Part shown: positions 6,510-13,458 of the stretch, piece by piece
Layout of the letters: each line of letters opens with the position of its first letter
How positions within the stretch are numbered: the first letter of the stretch is position 1
Source of the DNA: Betaproteobacteria bacterium
GTDB taxonomy: Bacteria; Pseudomonadota; Gammaproteobacteria; Burkholderiales; Usitatibacteraceae
Length of the DNA: 14,067 nucleotides
Assembly (NCBI GenBank): GCA_003105245.1
Contig: PQAI01000065.1
Span: 1-14,067, forward strand
Reading direction: 5' to 3'
Notes under the pieces: generated by a model
Database searches by the model: none
Seen by the model: only the letters and a program-made list of their open reading frames with translations
What the model was told of the DNA's origin: nothing
Made by a program: the position numbers and the translations under genes

Positions 6510-7727
6510 ATGCCCGATTTCGCGTCGCTGAACCGCTACTTCCGCCTGCGCATTCCCGCGGCGCGCCGGGGCGCGCTGCCGCTCGCGATGCGCTGCCTGC
6601 CCGTGGCGCTGCTCGCCGCGCGCGAGGTCGCGCCCGATCCGTGCGACGTCGTGCTCCTCCAGCCGCACGCTTCCGCGGGCACGCGGCACGGCAGGCTCGC
6701 GGAGAGCCTCGCGCGGCGCGGGCTCGCCGTGCGCCACGAGTACGTGCCGCGCTACGCCGAGCTGCTGCGCCGCCGGCTGCTCAGCCGGCCCGGGGCGGGC
6801 TGGGCCGGCGTTCCGCGCGAGTGGCGCGCGCACGCGGCCTACGCCGCCTGGCTGGTGGCGCGCCACCGGCCGCGCGTCATCGTGACCTTCATGGACGATT
6901 CGCTGCATTCACCCTTCCTTCGCGAGGCGGCCGCGGCCGCCGGCGGCGCCGTGGTGAACGTCGCGCACTGCATGAGCGGCGCCAACCTCGATTTCTCGAT
7001 GTGCGACTTCGACTGGTACCTGCTCTGGGGCCGGCGCTCGTACGAGAACCTCGCTTCCGCGCCGGTGCGCTTCGGCAGCTGCCGCACGCTCGCGATCGGC
7101 TCCATCTACCAGGAGGGCGCGCCCGCCTCCGGGCGCGAACCCCCCGCGGGCCGGCCCGCGCGCCTGCTCTGGATCGGGCAGGACCTCGCCTCCGAGCACG
7201 GCGGGCTGCTGCGCCGCGACGCCGCCGCCTTCGCGCGCTTCCTGGCCGCGCACCCGGAGCACGAGGCGGTGATCCGCCCGCACCCGCGCGACCGCGGCGA
7301 GCTCGCGCGCGTGATGGGCGGGATCCTGCCGCGCGCGCGCTGGACGGACGCGGGCTCGCTCCTCGCCGCGGACCTCTGCGACGTCGACATCGCGGCGAGC
7401 AGCTTCTCCTCGGGGCTCGTCGACGCGGCCGCCGCGGGGCTGCCCGTCGTGGCCTTCTCCTCGTGCCCGCTGGTGGAGTCGATCGGCCTGCGCGAGGCGG
7501 GCCTGCCGGTGGTGGCCGACGAGGCGGGCCTCGCGGCGGCCGTGGCGGCGCTCCTCGCGGACTATGCGCAGGCGAGCCGGGCGGCCCTGCGCCTTGCGCG
7601 CGAGCACCTGCAGGAGCCCGGGCCCGCCACCGAGCGCTGCGCCGAGGTGGTCGAGGCGCTCGCCCGCGGGCGCGACCCGGCCGCCCTCGGCTTTCCCGAA
7701 GGGGCCCTGCGCGAGGCGCTGCCGTGA
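6510..7727 (+). CDS. Putative GT-B-like surface carbohydrate glycosyltransferase, unassigned family
   Basis: This 405-residue protein has two Rossmann-like halves. The N-terminal half includes a strand CDVVLLQ (45-51) followed by a helix with GRLAESLARRGL, and RPRVIVTFMDD (120-130). The C-terminal half includes RPARLLWIGQD (215-225), VIRPHPRDRGEL (254-265) and ASSFSSGLVDAAAAGLPVVAF (296-316). The HPR plus serine-rich 'S-S-G-L-x-D-A' arrangement is a donor-site pattern found in several GT-B-like envelope enzymes (CDP-glycerol phosphotransferase-like, capsule export-linked KpsS-like and polysialyltransferase-like proteins), so I recognise the fold but not the family. There is no signal peptide. 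It ends in a GTGA overlap with the GT4 gene and sits just upstream of nonulosonic acid genes, so a transferase acting on that sugar is a fair hypothesis. The ATG at 6510 lacks a clear ribosome binding site; ATG 6588 is an alternative. Confidence 0.65.
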   Translation: MPDFASLNRYFRLRIPAARRGALPLAMRCLPVALLAAREVAPDPCDVVLLQPHASAGTRHGRLAESLARRGLAVRHEYVPRYAELLRRRLLSRPGAGWAGVPREWRAHAAYAAWLVARHRPRVIVTFMDDSLHSPFLREAAAAAGGAVVNVAHCMSGANLDFSMCDFDWYLLWGRRSYENLASAPVRFGSCRTLAIGSIYQEGAPASGREPPAGRPARLLWIGQDLASEHGGLLRRDAAAFARFLAAHPEHEAVIRPHPRDRGELARVMGGILPRARWTDAGSLLAADLCDVDIAASSFSSGLVDAAAAGLPVVAFSSCPLVESIGLREAGLPVVADEAGLAAAVAALLADYAQASRAALRLAREHLQEPGPATERCAEVVEALARGRDPAALGFPEGALREALP

Positions 7728-8872
7728 GCCGCCGGCTGCGGGTCGTCGTGAACGCGATCCCGGCCGCGGTGCCCGTGACGGGCATCGGCCGCTACGTCCT
7801 CGAGCTCTACGCCGCCATCGAGGCGCTCGCCGGCGGCGAGCTCGAGATCCTCTACTACGACGGGCGATCGCTCTCGCCGCGCCCGCCCCGGGGGCCGGCC
7901 GACGTGCGCGGCCTGTCGCTCGCGGGGAAGGTCTACTGGAGCCTGCCGGCGCGCGTGGCGCTGCCCATCCGCCTCGCGCTGCACGGCCTGCGCGAGCGCT
8001 CCTTCCGGCGCCTGAGCGAGGGGGCCGACATCTACCACGAGGCGGCCTTCTTCCCGTTCCGCGCGGCCGCCGGCGTGCGCATCGTGCAGACGGTGCAGGA
8101 CCTGTCGCTGCAGTTCCACCCCGAGTGGCACCCGGCCGAGCGCGTGGCCTTCTCGCGCCGCCACTTCGGCGACCGCCTGAAGTGGGCCTCGCGCATCCTG
8201 TGCATCTCGGAGTTCACGCGCGGGGAGCTGCTGCGCTTCGACGCGAGCGTGGCCGACCGCGTGGCCGTGACGCCCCTGGGCGTCTCCGCCGCCTTCCGCC
8301 CGGCGCTCGCGCCGGAGCGCGAGCGGGTGCGCGCGCGCTACGGGCTGCCGCGCGAGTACCTGCTCTTCGTGGGCAGCGGCGACCCGCGCAAGAACACGAA
8401 GGCGCTCGCCGAGCTCGCCGCGCGCCCGGGCCTGCCCTGCCCAGTGGTGTGCGTCGGTTGGGGCGGCTGGGTGGCGCCCGGCGCCCACGGCCGCGTCCTC
8501 GACCTGGGCTACGTGCCCAACGAGGACCTCCCGGCGCTCTACGGCGAGGCCCTGGCCTTCGTGTTCCCGAGCCACTACGAGGGCTTCGGGCTGCCGGTGC
8601 TGGAAGCCATGGCCTGCGGGTGCCCCGTGGTGGTGCCGCGCGCGCACAGCATGCCCGAGCTCGTGGGGGACGCGGGCCTCTATTACGGCGAGAGCGGCGA
8701 CGTCGAGGCGCTGGGGCGCGCGCTCGCGCGGCTGGCGGGCGACGAGGGCGAGCGCCGCCGCCTCGCGCAGGAGGGAATCCGGCGCGCCGCGCTCTTCGGA
8801 TGGGAGCGAACGGCCCGGCTCACGCTCGCCGCCTTCGAGGCCGCCCTGGGCTCGCCCGCCGGGACGCGCTAG
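7724..8872 (+). CDS. GT4 family glycosyltransferase
   Basis: This 382-residue single-domain GT4 enzyme starts at GTG 7724, whose bases overlap the preceding TGA stop (GTGA), implying translational coupling. The N-terminal half has VVVNAIPAAVPVTGIGRYV (7-25), a glycine-bearing acceptor-side loop, and the ADIYHEAAFFPF region (101-112). The C-terminal donor half has LLFVGSGDPRKNTKAL (213-228), LGYVPNEDLPALY (261-273) and the E-x7-E motif E286-E294 (HYEGFGLPVLEAMACG), then MPELVGDAG (310-318). Family members are retaining cytoplasmic enzymes using NDP-sugars; proteins with this 'DPRKN' loop are frequent in O-antigen and capsule loci, several being mannosyl- or rhamnosyltransferases. Substrate is not determinable here. 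It precedes the legionaminic acid genes by 165 bp. Confidence 0.87.
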   Translation: MSRRLRVVVNAIPAAVPVTGIGRYVLELYAAIEALAGGELEILYYDGRSLSPRPPRGPADVRGLSLAGKVYWSLPARVALPIRLALHGLRERSFRRLSEGADIYHEAAFFPFRAAAGVRIVQTVQDLSLQFHPEWHPAERVAFSRRHFGDRLKWASRILCISEFTRGELLRFDASVADRVAVTPLGVSAAFRPALAPERERVRARYGLPREYLLFVGSGDPRKNTKALAELAARPGLPCPVVCVGWGGWVAPGAHGRVLDLGYVPNEDLPALYGEALAFVFPSHYEGFGLPVLEAMACGCPVVVPRAHSMPELVGDAGLYYGESGDVEALGRALARLAGDEGERRRLAQEGIRRAALFGWERTARLTLAAFEAALGSPAGTR

Positions 8873-8895
8873 AGGGGCGGTCCCGGGGCCCCCCG

Positions 8896-8904
8896 TGATA
8901 GAAT
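8896..8904 (+). promoter_or_regulatory. Possible extended -10 promoter for the legionaminic acid operon
   Basis: TGATAGAAT fits the extended -10 pattern TGn-TATAAT with one mismatch in the hexamer. It is in the 165-bp spacer before the dehydratase gene, the largest non-coding gap in the window. No -35 is recognisable, which is tolerated in extended -10 promoters. The predicted transcript would have a leader of about 125 nt before the TTG start. Confidence 0.35.
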
Positions 8905-9037
8905 TTCCCCCTTCCAAGCAGGACCATTTCCCGCCAGCCGAGCCGGTTCCGGTGCCGCATGCCCGAGGGGGGCGCGCCATTCCCGCGGGCGGCTTCCCGG
9001 GATGATCGGCGAGGAACCGTACGGGAAGGGGAAAAGC

Positions 9038-10033
9038 TTGAAAGTTCTGGTCACGGGCGCCGACGGCTTCATCGGTTCCCACCTGGTCGAGGCCCTGGTG
9101 GCGCGCGGGCACGAGCCGCGCGCCTTCGTGTTCTACAACTCGTTCAACTCCTGGGGCTGGCTGGACCGCTCTCCCGAGCCGGTCCGCTCGAAGCTCGACG
9201 TCTTCGCCGGCGACATCCGCGACCCGCACGGCGTGCGCACCGCGATGCAGGGGTGCGACGCCGTGCTGCACCTGGCCGCGCTCATCGCCATCCCGTTCTC
9301 CTACCACTCGCCGGACTCCTACGTGGACACCAACGTGCGCGGCACGCTCAACGTGCTGCAGGCCGCGCGCGCCCTGGGGCTGCGGCGCGTGGTCCACACC
9401 TCCACGAGCGAGGTCTACGGCACGGCGCGCTACGTGCCCATCGACGAGGAGCACCCGCTGCAGGGCCAGTCCCCCTACTCGGCCTCCAAGATCGGCGCCG
9501 ACCAGCTCGCCTACTCGTTCTACGCCTCCTTCGACCTGCCCGTGGTCATCGCCCGGCCCTTCAACACCTACGGCCCGCGCCAGTCGGCGCGCGCCGTGAT
9601 CCCGACGATCATCACCCAGATCGCGAGCGGCGAGCGGCGCATCAAGCTGGGCGCCACCTCGCCCACGCGCGACTTCAGCTTCGTGAGCGACACCGTGGCC
9701 GGGTTCATCGCCGCGCTCGAGTCGGAAGCCGGCGCGGGCGAGGTGGTGAACTTCGGCTCCAACTTCGAGATCTCCGTGGGCGACACCGCGCGCGCCATCG
9801 CCGAGGTCATGGGCCGCGAGATCGAGATCGTCTCCGACGAGGAGCGGCTGCGGCCGAAGAACTCCGAGGTCGAGCGGCTGTGGGCCGCCAACGCGAAGGC
9901 CGGGCGCCTCTTCGGCTGGCGCCCCGCCTACGGGGGGGCCGAGGGCTTCCGCCGCGGGCTCGCCGAGACCGCGGAATGGTTCACGCGGCCCGGCAACCTC
10001 GCCGGTTACCGCGCCGACCGCTACGTCATCTGA
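9038..10033 (+). CDS. legB: LegB-like NAD-dependent NDP-GlcNAc 4,6-dehydratase (legionaminic acid pathway, step 1)
   Basis: This 331-residue extended SDR enzyme would convert GDP- or UDP-GlcNAc to the 4-keto-6-deoxy sugar. It shows the NAD-binding motif VTGADGFIG (G7, G10, G13), GDIRD (58-62), HLAA (78-81), TSTSEVYGTA (121-130), the catalytic Y147-x3-K151 (YSASK), ARPFNTYGPRQ (172-182) and TRDFSFVSDTV (210-220). The whole-sequence feel matches LegB rather than RmlB or PseB: RmlB has TDEVYG where this has TSEVYG, and PseB is a shorter-motif inverting type. I place the start at TTG 9038: it yields the family N-terminus directly at the first strand and has AAGGGG 6 bases ahead. ATG 9002 would add 12 residues and has a poorer site. 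It is the first of five coupled genes. Whether the nucleotide is GDP or UDP is not visible. Confidence 0.86.
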   Translation: MKVLVTGADGFIGSHLVEALVARGHEPRAFVFYNSFNSWGWLDRSPEPVRSKLDVFAGDIRDPHGVRTAMQGCDAVLHLAALIAIPFSYHSPDSYVDTNVRGTLNVLQAARALGLRRVVHTSTSEVYGTARYVPIDEEHPLQGQSPYSASKIGADQLAYSFYASFDLPVVIARPFNTYGPRQSARAVIPTIITQIASGERRIKLGATSPTRDFSFVSDTVAGFIAALESEAGAGEVVNFGSNFEISVGDTARAIAEVMGREIEIVSDEERLRPKNSEVERLWAANAKAGRLFGWRPAYGGAEGFRRGLAETAEWFTRPGNLAGYRADRYVI

Positions 10034-10035
10034 CC

Positions 10036-11223
10036 ATGCCGCCCACCCCTCTCGCGACCCCGCTCCTGGCGGCCCTGCGGCAGGTCCTCGGCGAGGGCGG
10101 GCCGGTGCCCCTGCACGAGCCCGAGTTCCGCGGCAACGAGTGGGCCTACGTGAAGGAGTGCCTCGACACGGGGTGGGTGTCCTCGGTGGGCAAGTACGTC
10201 GACGAGTTCGAGCGCCGCATCGCGGAGCTCACGGGCGCGCGCCACGCGGTGGCGGTGGTCAACGGGACGGCGGCGCTGCACGTGGCGCTGCACGTGGCCG
10301 GCGTGCGCGCCGGCGACGAGGTCCTGGTGCCGGCGTTGACCTTCGTGGGCACCGCCAACGCCATCGCCCACTGCGGCGCCGTCCCCCACTTCGTCGATTC
10401 CTGCGACGCCACGCTCGGCGTCGACCCGCAGCGGCTCGCCGCGCACCTGCAGGCCGCCACGCGCGGGACGCCCGAGGGTCCGGTGAACGCGGCCACCGGC
10501 CGTCGCATCGCCGCGGTCCTGCCGATGCACGCCTTCGGCCACCCGGTGGACCTCGACGGCCTGCTGGAGGTCTCGGCGCGCTTCGGGATCCCGGTGGTGG
10601 AGGACGCGGCGGAGTCGCTGGGCAGCACCTACCGCGGGCGGCACACGGGCACCTTCGGGCTCCTCGGCGTGCTGAGCTTCAACGGCAACAAGATCGTGAC
10701 CACGGGCGGCGGCGGCGCGATCGTCACCGACGACGCCGCGCTCGCGCGCGAGGCCAAGCACCTCACGACGACCGCCAAGCTCGCCCACCGCTGGGAGTTC
10801 GTGCACGACGAGGTCGCCTGGAACTACCGCCTGCCCAACATCAACGCGGCCCTCGGCTGCGCCCAGCTCGAGCGCCTGCCCGACATGCTCGACCGCAAGC
10901 GCCGCCTCGCCGAGTCCTATCGCCGCGCCTTCGAGGCGGTGGCGGGGCTTTCGTTCGTGGGCGAGCCCGCCGGCTGCCGGAGCAACTACTGGCTCAACGC
11001 CGTGCGCCTGGAAAGGCCCGGCATGGCCGAGCGCGACGCGCTCCTGGCGGCGGCCAACGACGCCGGCTTCCATTGCCGGCCGGCGTGGACGCTGCTGCAC
11101 AAGCTGCCGATGTACGCGGACTGCCCGCGGGCGGACCTCTCCGCGGCCCTCGCCATCGAGGCGAGCCTCGTGAACCTGCCGAGCAGCGCGCGGCACGCCG
11201 ACGCGAAGGGCGGGCGGCCATGA
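10036..11223 (+). CDS. legC: LegC-like PLP-dependent NDP-4-keto-sugar aminotransferase (step 2)
   Basis: This 395-residue fold-type I PLP enzyme of the DegT/DnrJ/EryC1/StrS group should install the 4-amino group on the 4-keto product of LegB. Landmarks are the NGTAALHVAL phosphate loop (76-85), LTFVGTANAI (101-110), D190 in VVEDAAESLG that pairs with the PLP ring nitrogen, and the Schiff-base lysine K219 in SFNGNKIVTTGGGGAI. Also seen are YRLPNINAALGCAQLERL (264-281) and the substrate-side YWLNAV (318-323). The N-terminal segment with PEFRGNEWAYVKECLDTGWVSS (29-50) is the usual LegC opening. The gene begins 2 bp after the dehydratase stop and its own stop overlaps the next start (ATGA). Glutamate is the usual amino donor in the family. 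A bacillosamine-type aminotransferase (PglE-like) does related chemistry, but the downstream epimerase and synthase favour LegC. Confidence 0.88.
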   Translation: MPPTPLATPLLAALRQVLGEGGPVPLHEPEFRGNEWAYVKECLDTGWVSSVGKYVDEFERRIAELTGARHAVAVVNGTAALHVALHVAGVRAGDEVLVPALTFVGTANAIAHCGAVPHFVDSCDATLGVDPQRLAAHLQAATRGTPEGPVNAATGRRIAAVLPMHAFGHPVDLDGLLEVSARFGIPVVEDAAESLGSTYRGRHTGTFGLLGVLSFNGNKIVTTGGGGAIVTDDAALAREAKHLTTTAKLAHRWEFVHDEVAWNYRLPNINAALGCAQLERLPDMLDRKRRLAESYRRAFEAVAGLSFVGEPAGCRSNYWLNAVRLERPGMAERDALLAAANDAGFHCRPAWTLLHKLPMYADCPRADLSAALAIEASLVNLPSSARHADAKGGRP

Positions 11224-12389
11224 CGGACGCGCGCAAGATCTGCGTGGTCACCGGCTCGCGGGCGGAGTACGGGCTGCTCTACTGGCCCATGCGCGCGATC
11301 CTGGAGGAGCCGGGGCTGCGCCTGCAGGTGGTGGCCACGGGCATGCACCTGTCGCCCGAGTTCGGCCTCACCTGGCGCCAGATCGAGGCCGACGGCTTCG
11401 CCATCGAGGCGAAGGTCGAGATGCTGCTCTCCGGCGACACGCCGGCGGCGATCACCAAGTCGCTGGGCCTGGGCGTGATCGGCTTCGCCGACGCCTTCGA
11501 GCGCCTGGCGCCCGACCTGGTGATGGTCCTGGGCGACCGCTTCGAGATCCTGGCGGCGGCGCAGGCGGCGCTCCTCGCGAGGATCCCGCTCGCGCACGTC
11601 CACGGCGGCGAGCTCTCCGAGAACGCCTTCGACGACAGCGTGCGCCACGCCATCACCAAGATGGCGCAGTGGCACTTCGTGGCCGCCGAGCCCTACCGCC
11701 GGCGCGTGGTGCAGATGGGCGAGGCGCCGGAGCGCGTGTTCAACGTCGGCGCGCCCGGGCTCGACCACCTCACGCGCACGCCGTGGATGTCGCGGCAGGA
11801 CCTCGAGCGCGATCTGGGCATGGCGCTCGGCACGCCGCTCTTCCTCGCCACCTACCATCCGGAGACGCTCGCCGGGACCTCGCCGGAGGCGGCGATGGGG
11901 GAGCTCCTCGCCGCGCTCGGGCGCTTCCCGCAGGCGACCGTCGTCTTCACCTACCCGAACGCCGACACCGGCGGGCGCATCCTCATCCGCATGATCGACG
12001 AGTTCGCCGCGCGCAACCGCCCACGCGCGGGCGCCTTCGTCTCGCTGGGCCAGCGCCGGTACCTCAGCCTGATGCGCGAGGCCGACGTGGTCGTGGGCAA
12101 CTCCTCGAGCGGGCTCACCGAGGCGCCGGCGCTGCACCGGGCCACGGTGAACGTGGGCGGGCGCCAGGACGGGCGCCTGAAGGCCTCCTCGGTCATCGAC
12201 TGCCGGGCGGACGCGGCGAGCATCGCGGAGGCGATCGGCCGCGCGCTTTCCGCGGAGTTCCGCGCCACGCTCCCCGGGACGACCTCGCTCTACGGGGCCG
12301 GCAACGCGGCCGCGGCCATCGTGGCGCGCCTGCGGGGCGAGCTGCCCCGCGTCCAGAAACCCTTCTTCGACATCGACCATGCGCACTGA
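11220..12389 (+). CDS. legG: LegG/NeuC-type hydrolysing NDP-sugar 2-epimerase (step 4)
   Basis: This 389-residue GT-B-fold epimerase/hydrolase is of the UDP-GlcNAc 2-epimerase superfamily. In legionaminic acid synthesis the LegG member removes the nucleotide from NDP-2,4-diacetamido-2,4,6-trideoxyglucose while inverting C2, giving free 2,4-diacetamido-2,4,6-trideoxymannose. Motifs are TGSRAEYGLL (11-20), LVMVLGDRFE (100-109), AHVHGGELSENAFDDSVRHA (125-144), VGAPGLDHL (176-184), YHPET (212-216), and NSSSGLTEAP (294-303). These place it with the hydrolysing NeuC-like enzymes. A plain NeuC (Neu5Ac pathway) has the same fold; LegG is chosen because a dehydratase and aminotransferase precede it in the same operon. 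It starts in the ATGA overlap with legC and overlaps legI by 11 bp. Confidence 0.86.
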   Translation: MTDARKICVVTGSRAEYGLLYWPMRAILEEPGLRLQVVATGMHLSPEFGLTWRQIEADGFAIEAKVEMLLSGDTPAAITKSLGLGVIGFADAFERLAPDLVMVLGDRFEILAAAQAALLARIPLAHVHGGELSENAFDDSVRHAITKMAQWHFVAAEPYRRRVVQMGEAPERVFNVGAPGLDHLTRTPWMSRQDLERDLGMALGTPLFLATYHPETLAGTSPEAAMGELLAALGRFPQATVVFTYPNADTGGRILIRMIDEFAARNRPRAGAFVSLGQRRYLSLMREADVVVGNSSSGLTEAPALHRATVNVGGRQDGRLKASSVIDCRADAASIAEAIGRALSAEFRATLPGTTSLYGAGNAAAAIVARLRGELPRVQKPFFDIDHAH

Positions 12390-13458
12390 AGGCGGCACCT
12401 TCGTCATCGCGGAAGCGGGCGTGAACCACAACGGCTCGCTCGACATGGCCCGCCGGCTGGTCGACGCGGCGGCCGAGGCCGGCGCCGACGCGGTGAAGTT
12501 CCAGACCTTCCGCGCCGACCGGCTGGTCACGCGCGACGCCCCGAAGGCGGCCTACCAGGAACGCGCCACGGGAGACGGCGGCGGCCAGTACGAGATGATC
12601 CGCGCCCTCGAGCTCTCCGAGGCCGACCACGACGCGCTCGCGGCGCACTGCGGCTCGCGCGGCATCGCCTTCCTGTCCACGCCCTTCGACTCCGGAAGCC
12701 TGCGCCTGCTGGTCGGGCGCCTGGGCATGCGCACGATCAAGGTCTCCTCGGGCGACGTCACCAACGCGCCGTTCCTCCTCGACGTGGCGCGGCACTCGCG
12801 CGACGTGATCCTGTCCACCGGCATGAGCACGCTCTCCGACGTCGAGGCGGCCCTCGGCGTGCTCGCCTTCGGCTTCACGGCGGCGGCCGACGCGGCCCCC
12901 GGGCGCGCCGCCTTCGAGCGCGCCTACGCCTCGGCGGCGGGACGCGAGGCGCTCGCGGGGCGCGTGTGCCTCCTGCACTGCACCACGGAATATCCCGCGC
13001 CCATCGACGAGGTGAACCTCCTCGCCATGGACACGATGGCGAGCGCCTTCGGGCTGGACGTCGGCTACTCGGACCACACCGAGGGCATCCACGTGCCGGT
13101 GGCGGCCGTGGCGCTGGGCGCCAGCGTCATCGAGAAGCACTTCACCCTCGACCGCTCGGCTCCGGGGCCGGACCACCGCGCCTCGCTCGAGCCGGCGCAG
13201 CTCGCGGCGATGGTCGCGGCCATCCGCGAGGTCGAGCGCGCCCTGGGAGACGGCGTGAAGCGCCCGTCGCCATCGGAATGGAAGAACCGCGAGGTCGCGA
13301 GGAAGAGCCTGGTGGCCGCGCGGGCCCTGAAGGCGGGCGAGCGGCTCGAGGTCGCGTGCAAGCGGCCCGGAACGGGGCTGTCGCCCTTCGAGTACTGGTC
13401 CGCGGTGGAACGGGTGGCCGGGCGCGACTACGGCCCCGACGAGGCGATCGATGGCTGA
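12379..13458 (+). CDS. legI: LegI/NeuB-type nonulosonic acid synthase (step 5)
   Basis: This 359-residue NeuB-family enzyme condenses the free diacetamido-trideoxymannose with phosphoenolpyruvate to give N,N'-diacetyllegionaminic acid. The TIM-barrel part (about 7-285) has IAEAGVNHNG (10-19), AVKFQTF (38-44), STPFD (100-104), KVSSGD (121-126), STGMS (146-150), LHCTTEYPAP (199-208), GYSDHTEGI (229-237) and IEKHFTLDRSAPGPDH (251-266). An SAF/antifreeze-like domain closes the protein (about 303-355; RKSLVAARALKAGE, KRPGTGLSP). A roughly 35-residue insertion at 161-195 is typical of the LegI/NeuB2 branch. Length and motifs are complete. The ATG at 12379 lies inside the end of legG, so translation is likely coupled. 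NeuB proper (Neu5Ac) and PseI share these motifs; the gene neighbourhood points to legionaminic acid. Confidence 0.9.
   Translation: MRTEGGTFVIAEAGVNHNGSLDMARRLVDAAAEAGADAVKFQTFRADRLVTRDAPKAAYQERATGDGGGQYEMIRALELSEADHDALAAHCGSRGIAFLSTPFDSGSLRLLVGRLGMRTIKVSSGDVTNAPFLLDVARHSRDVILSTGMSTLSDVEAALGVLAFGFTAAADAAPGRAAFERAYASAAGREALAGRVCLLHCTTEYPAPIDEVNLLAMDTMASAFGLDVGYSDHTEGIHVPVAAVALGASVIEKHFTLDRSAPGPDHRASLEPAQLAAMVAAIREVERALGDGVKRPSPSEWKNREVARKSLVAARALKAGERLEVACKRPGTGLSPFEYWSAVERVAGRDYGPDEAIDG

Noticed and set aside
8873..8895. GC-rich palindromic stretch after the GT4 gene as an intrinsic terminator
   Set aside because: A GGGGC/GCCCC pairing is possible, but the stem is only 5 bp, the loop is itself G/C-rich, and no T tract follows. 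It is not distinguishable from background at this GC content.
11220..13458. Reading the epimerase and synthase as neuC/neuB for N-acetylneuraminic acid
   Set aside because: A Neu5Ac pathway needs no dehydratase or aminotransferase. Their presence directly upstream in the same coupled operon favours the legionaminic route. A pseudaminic route was set aside because the dehydratase and epimerase look LegB/LegG-like, not PseB/PseG-like.
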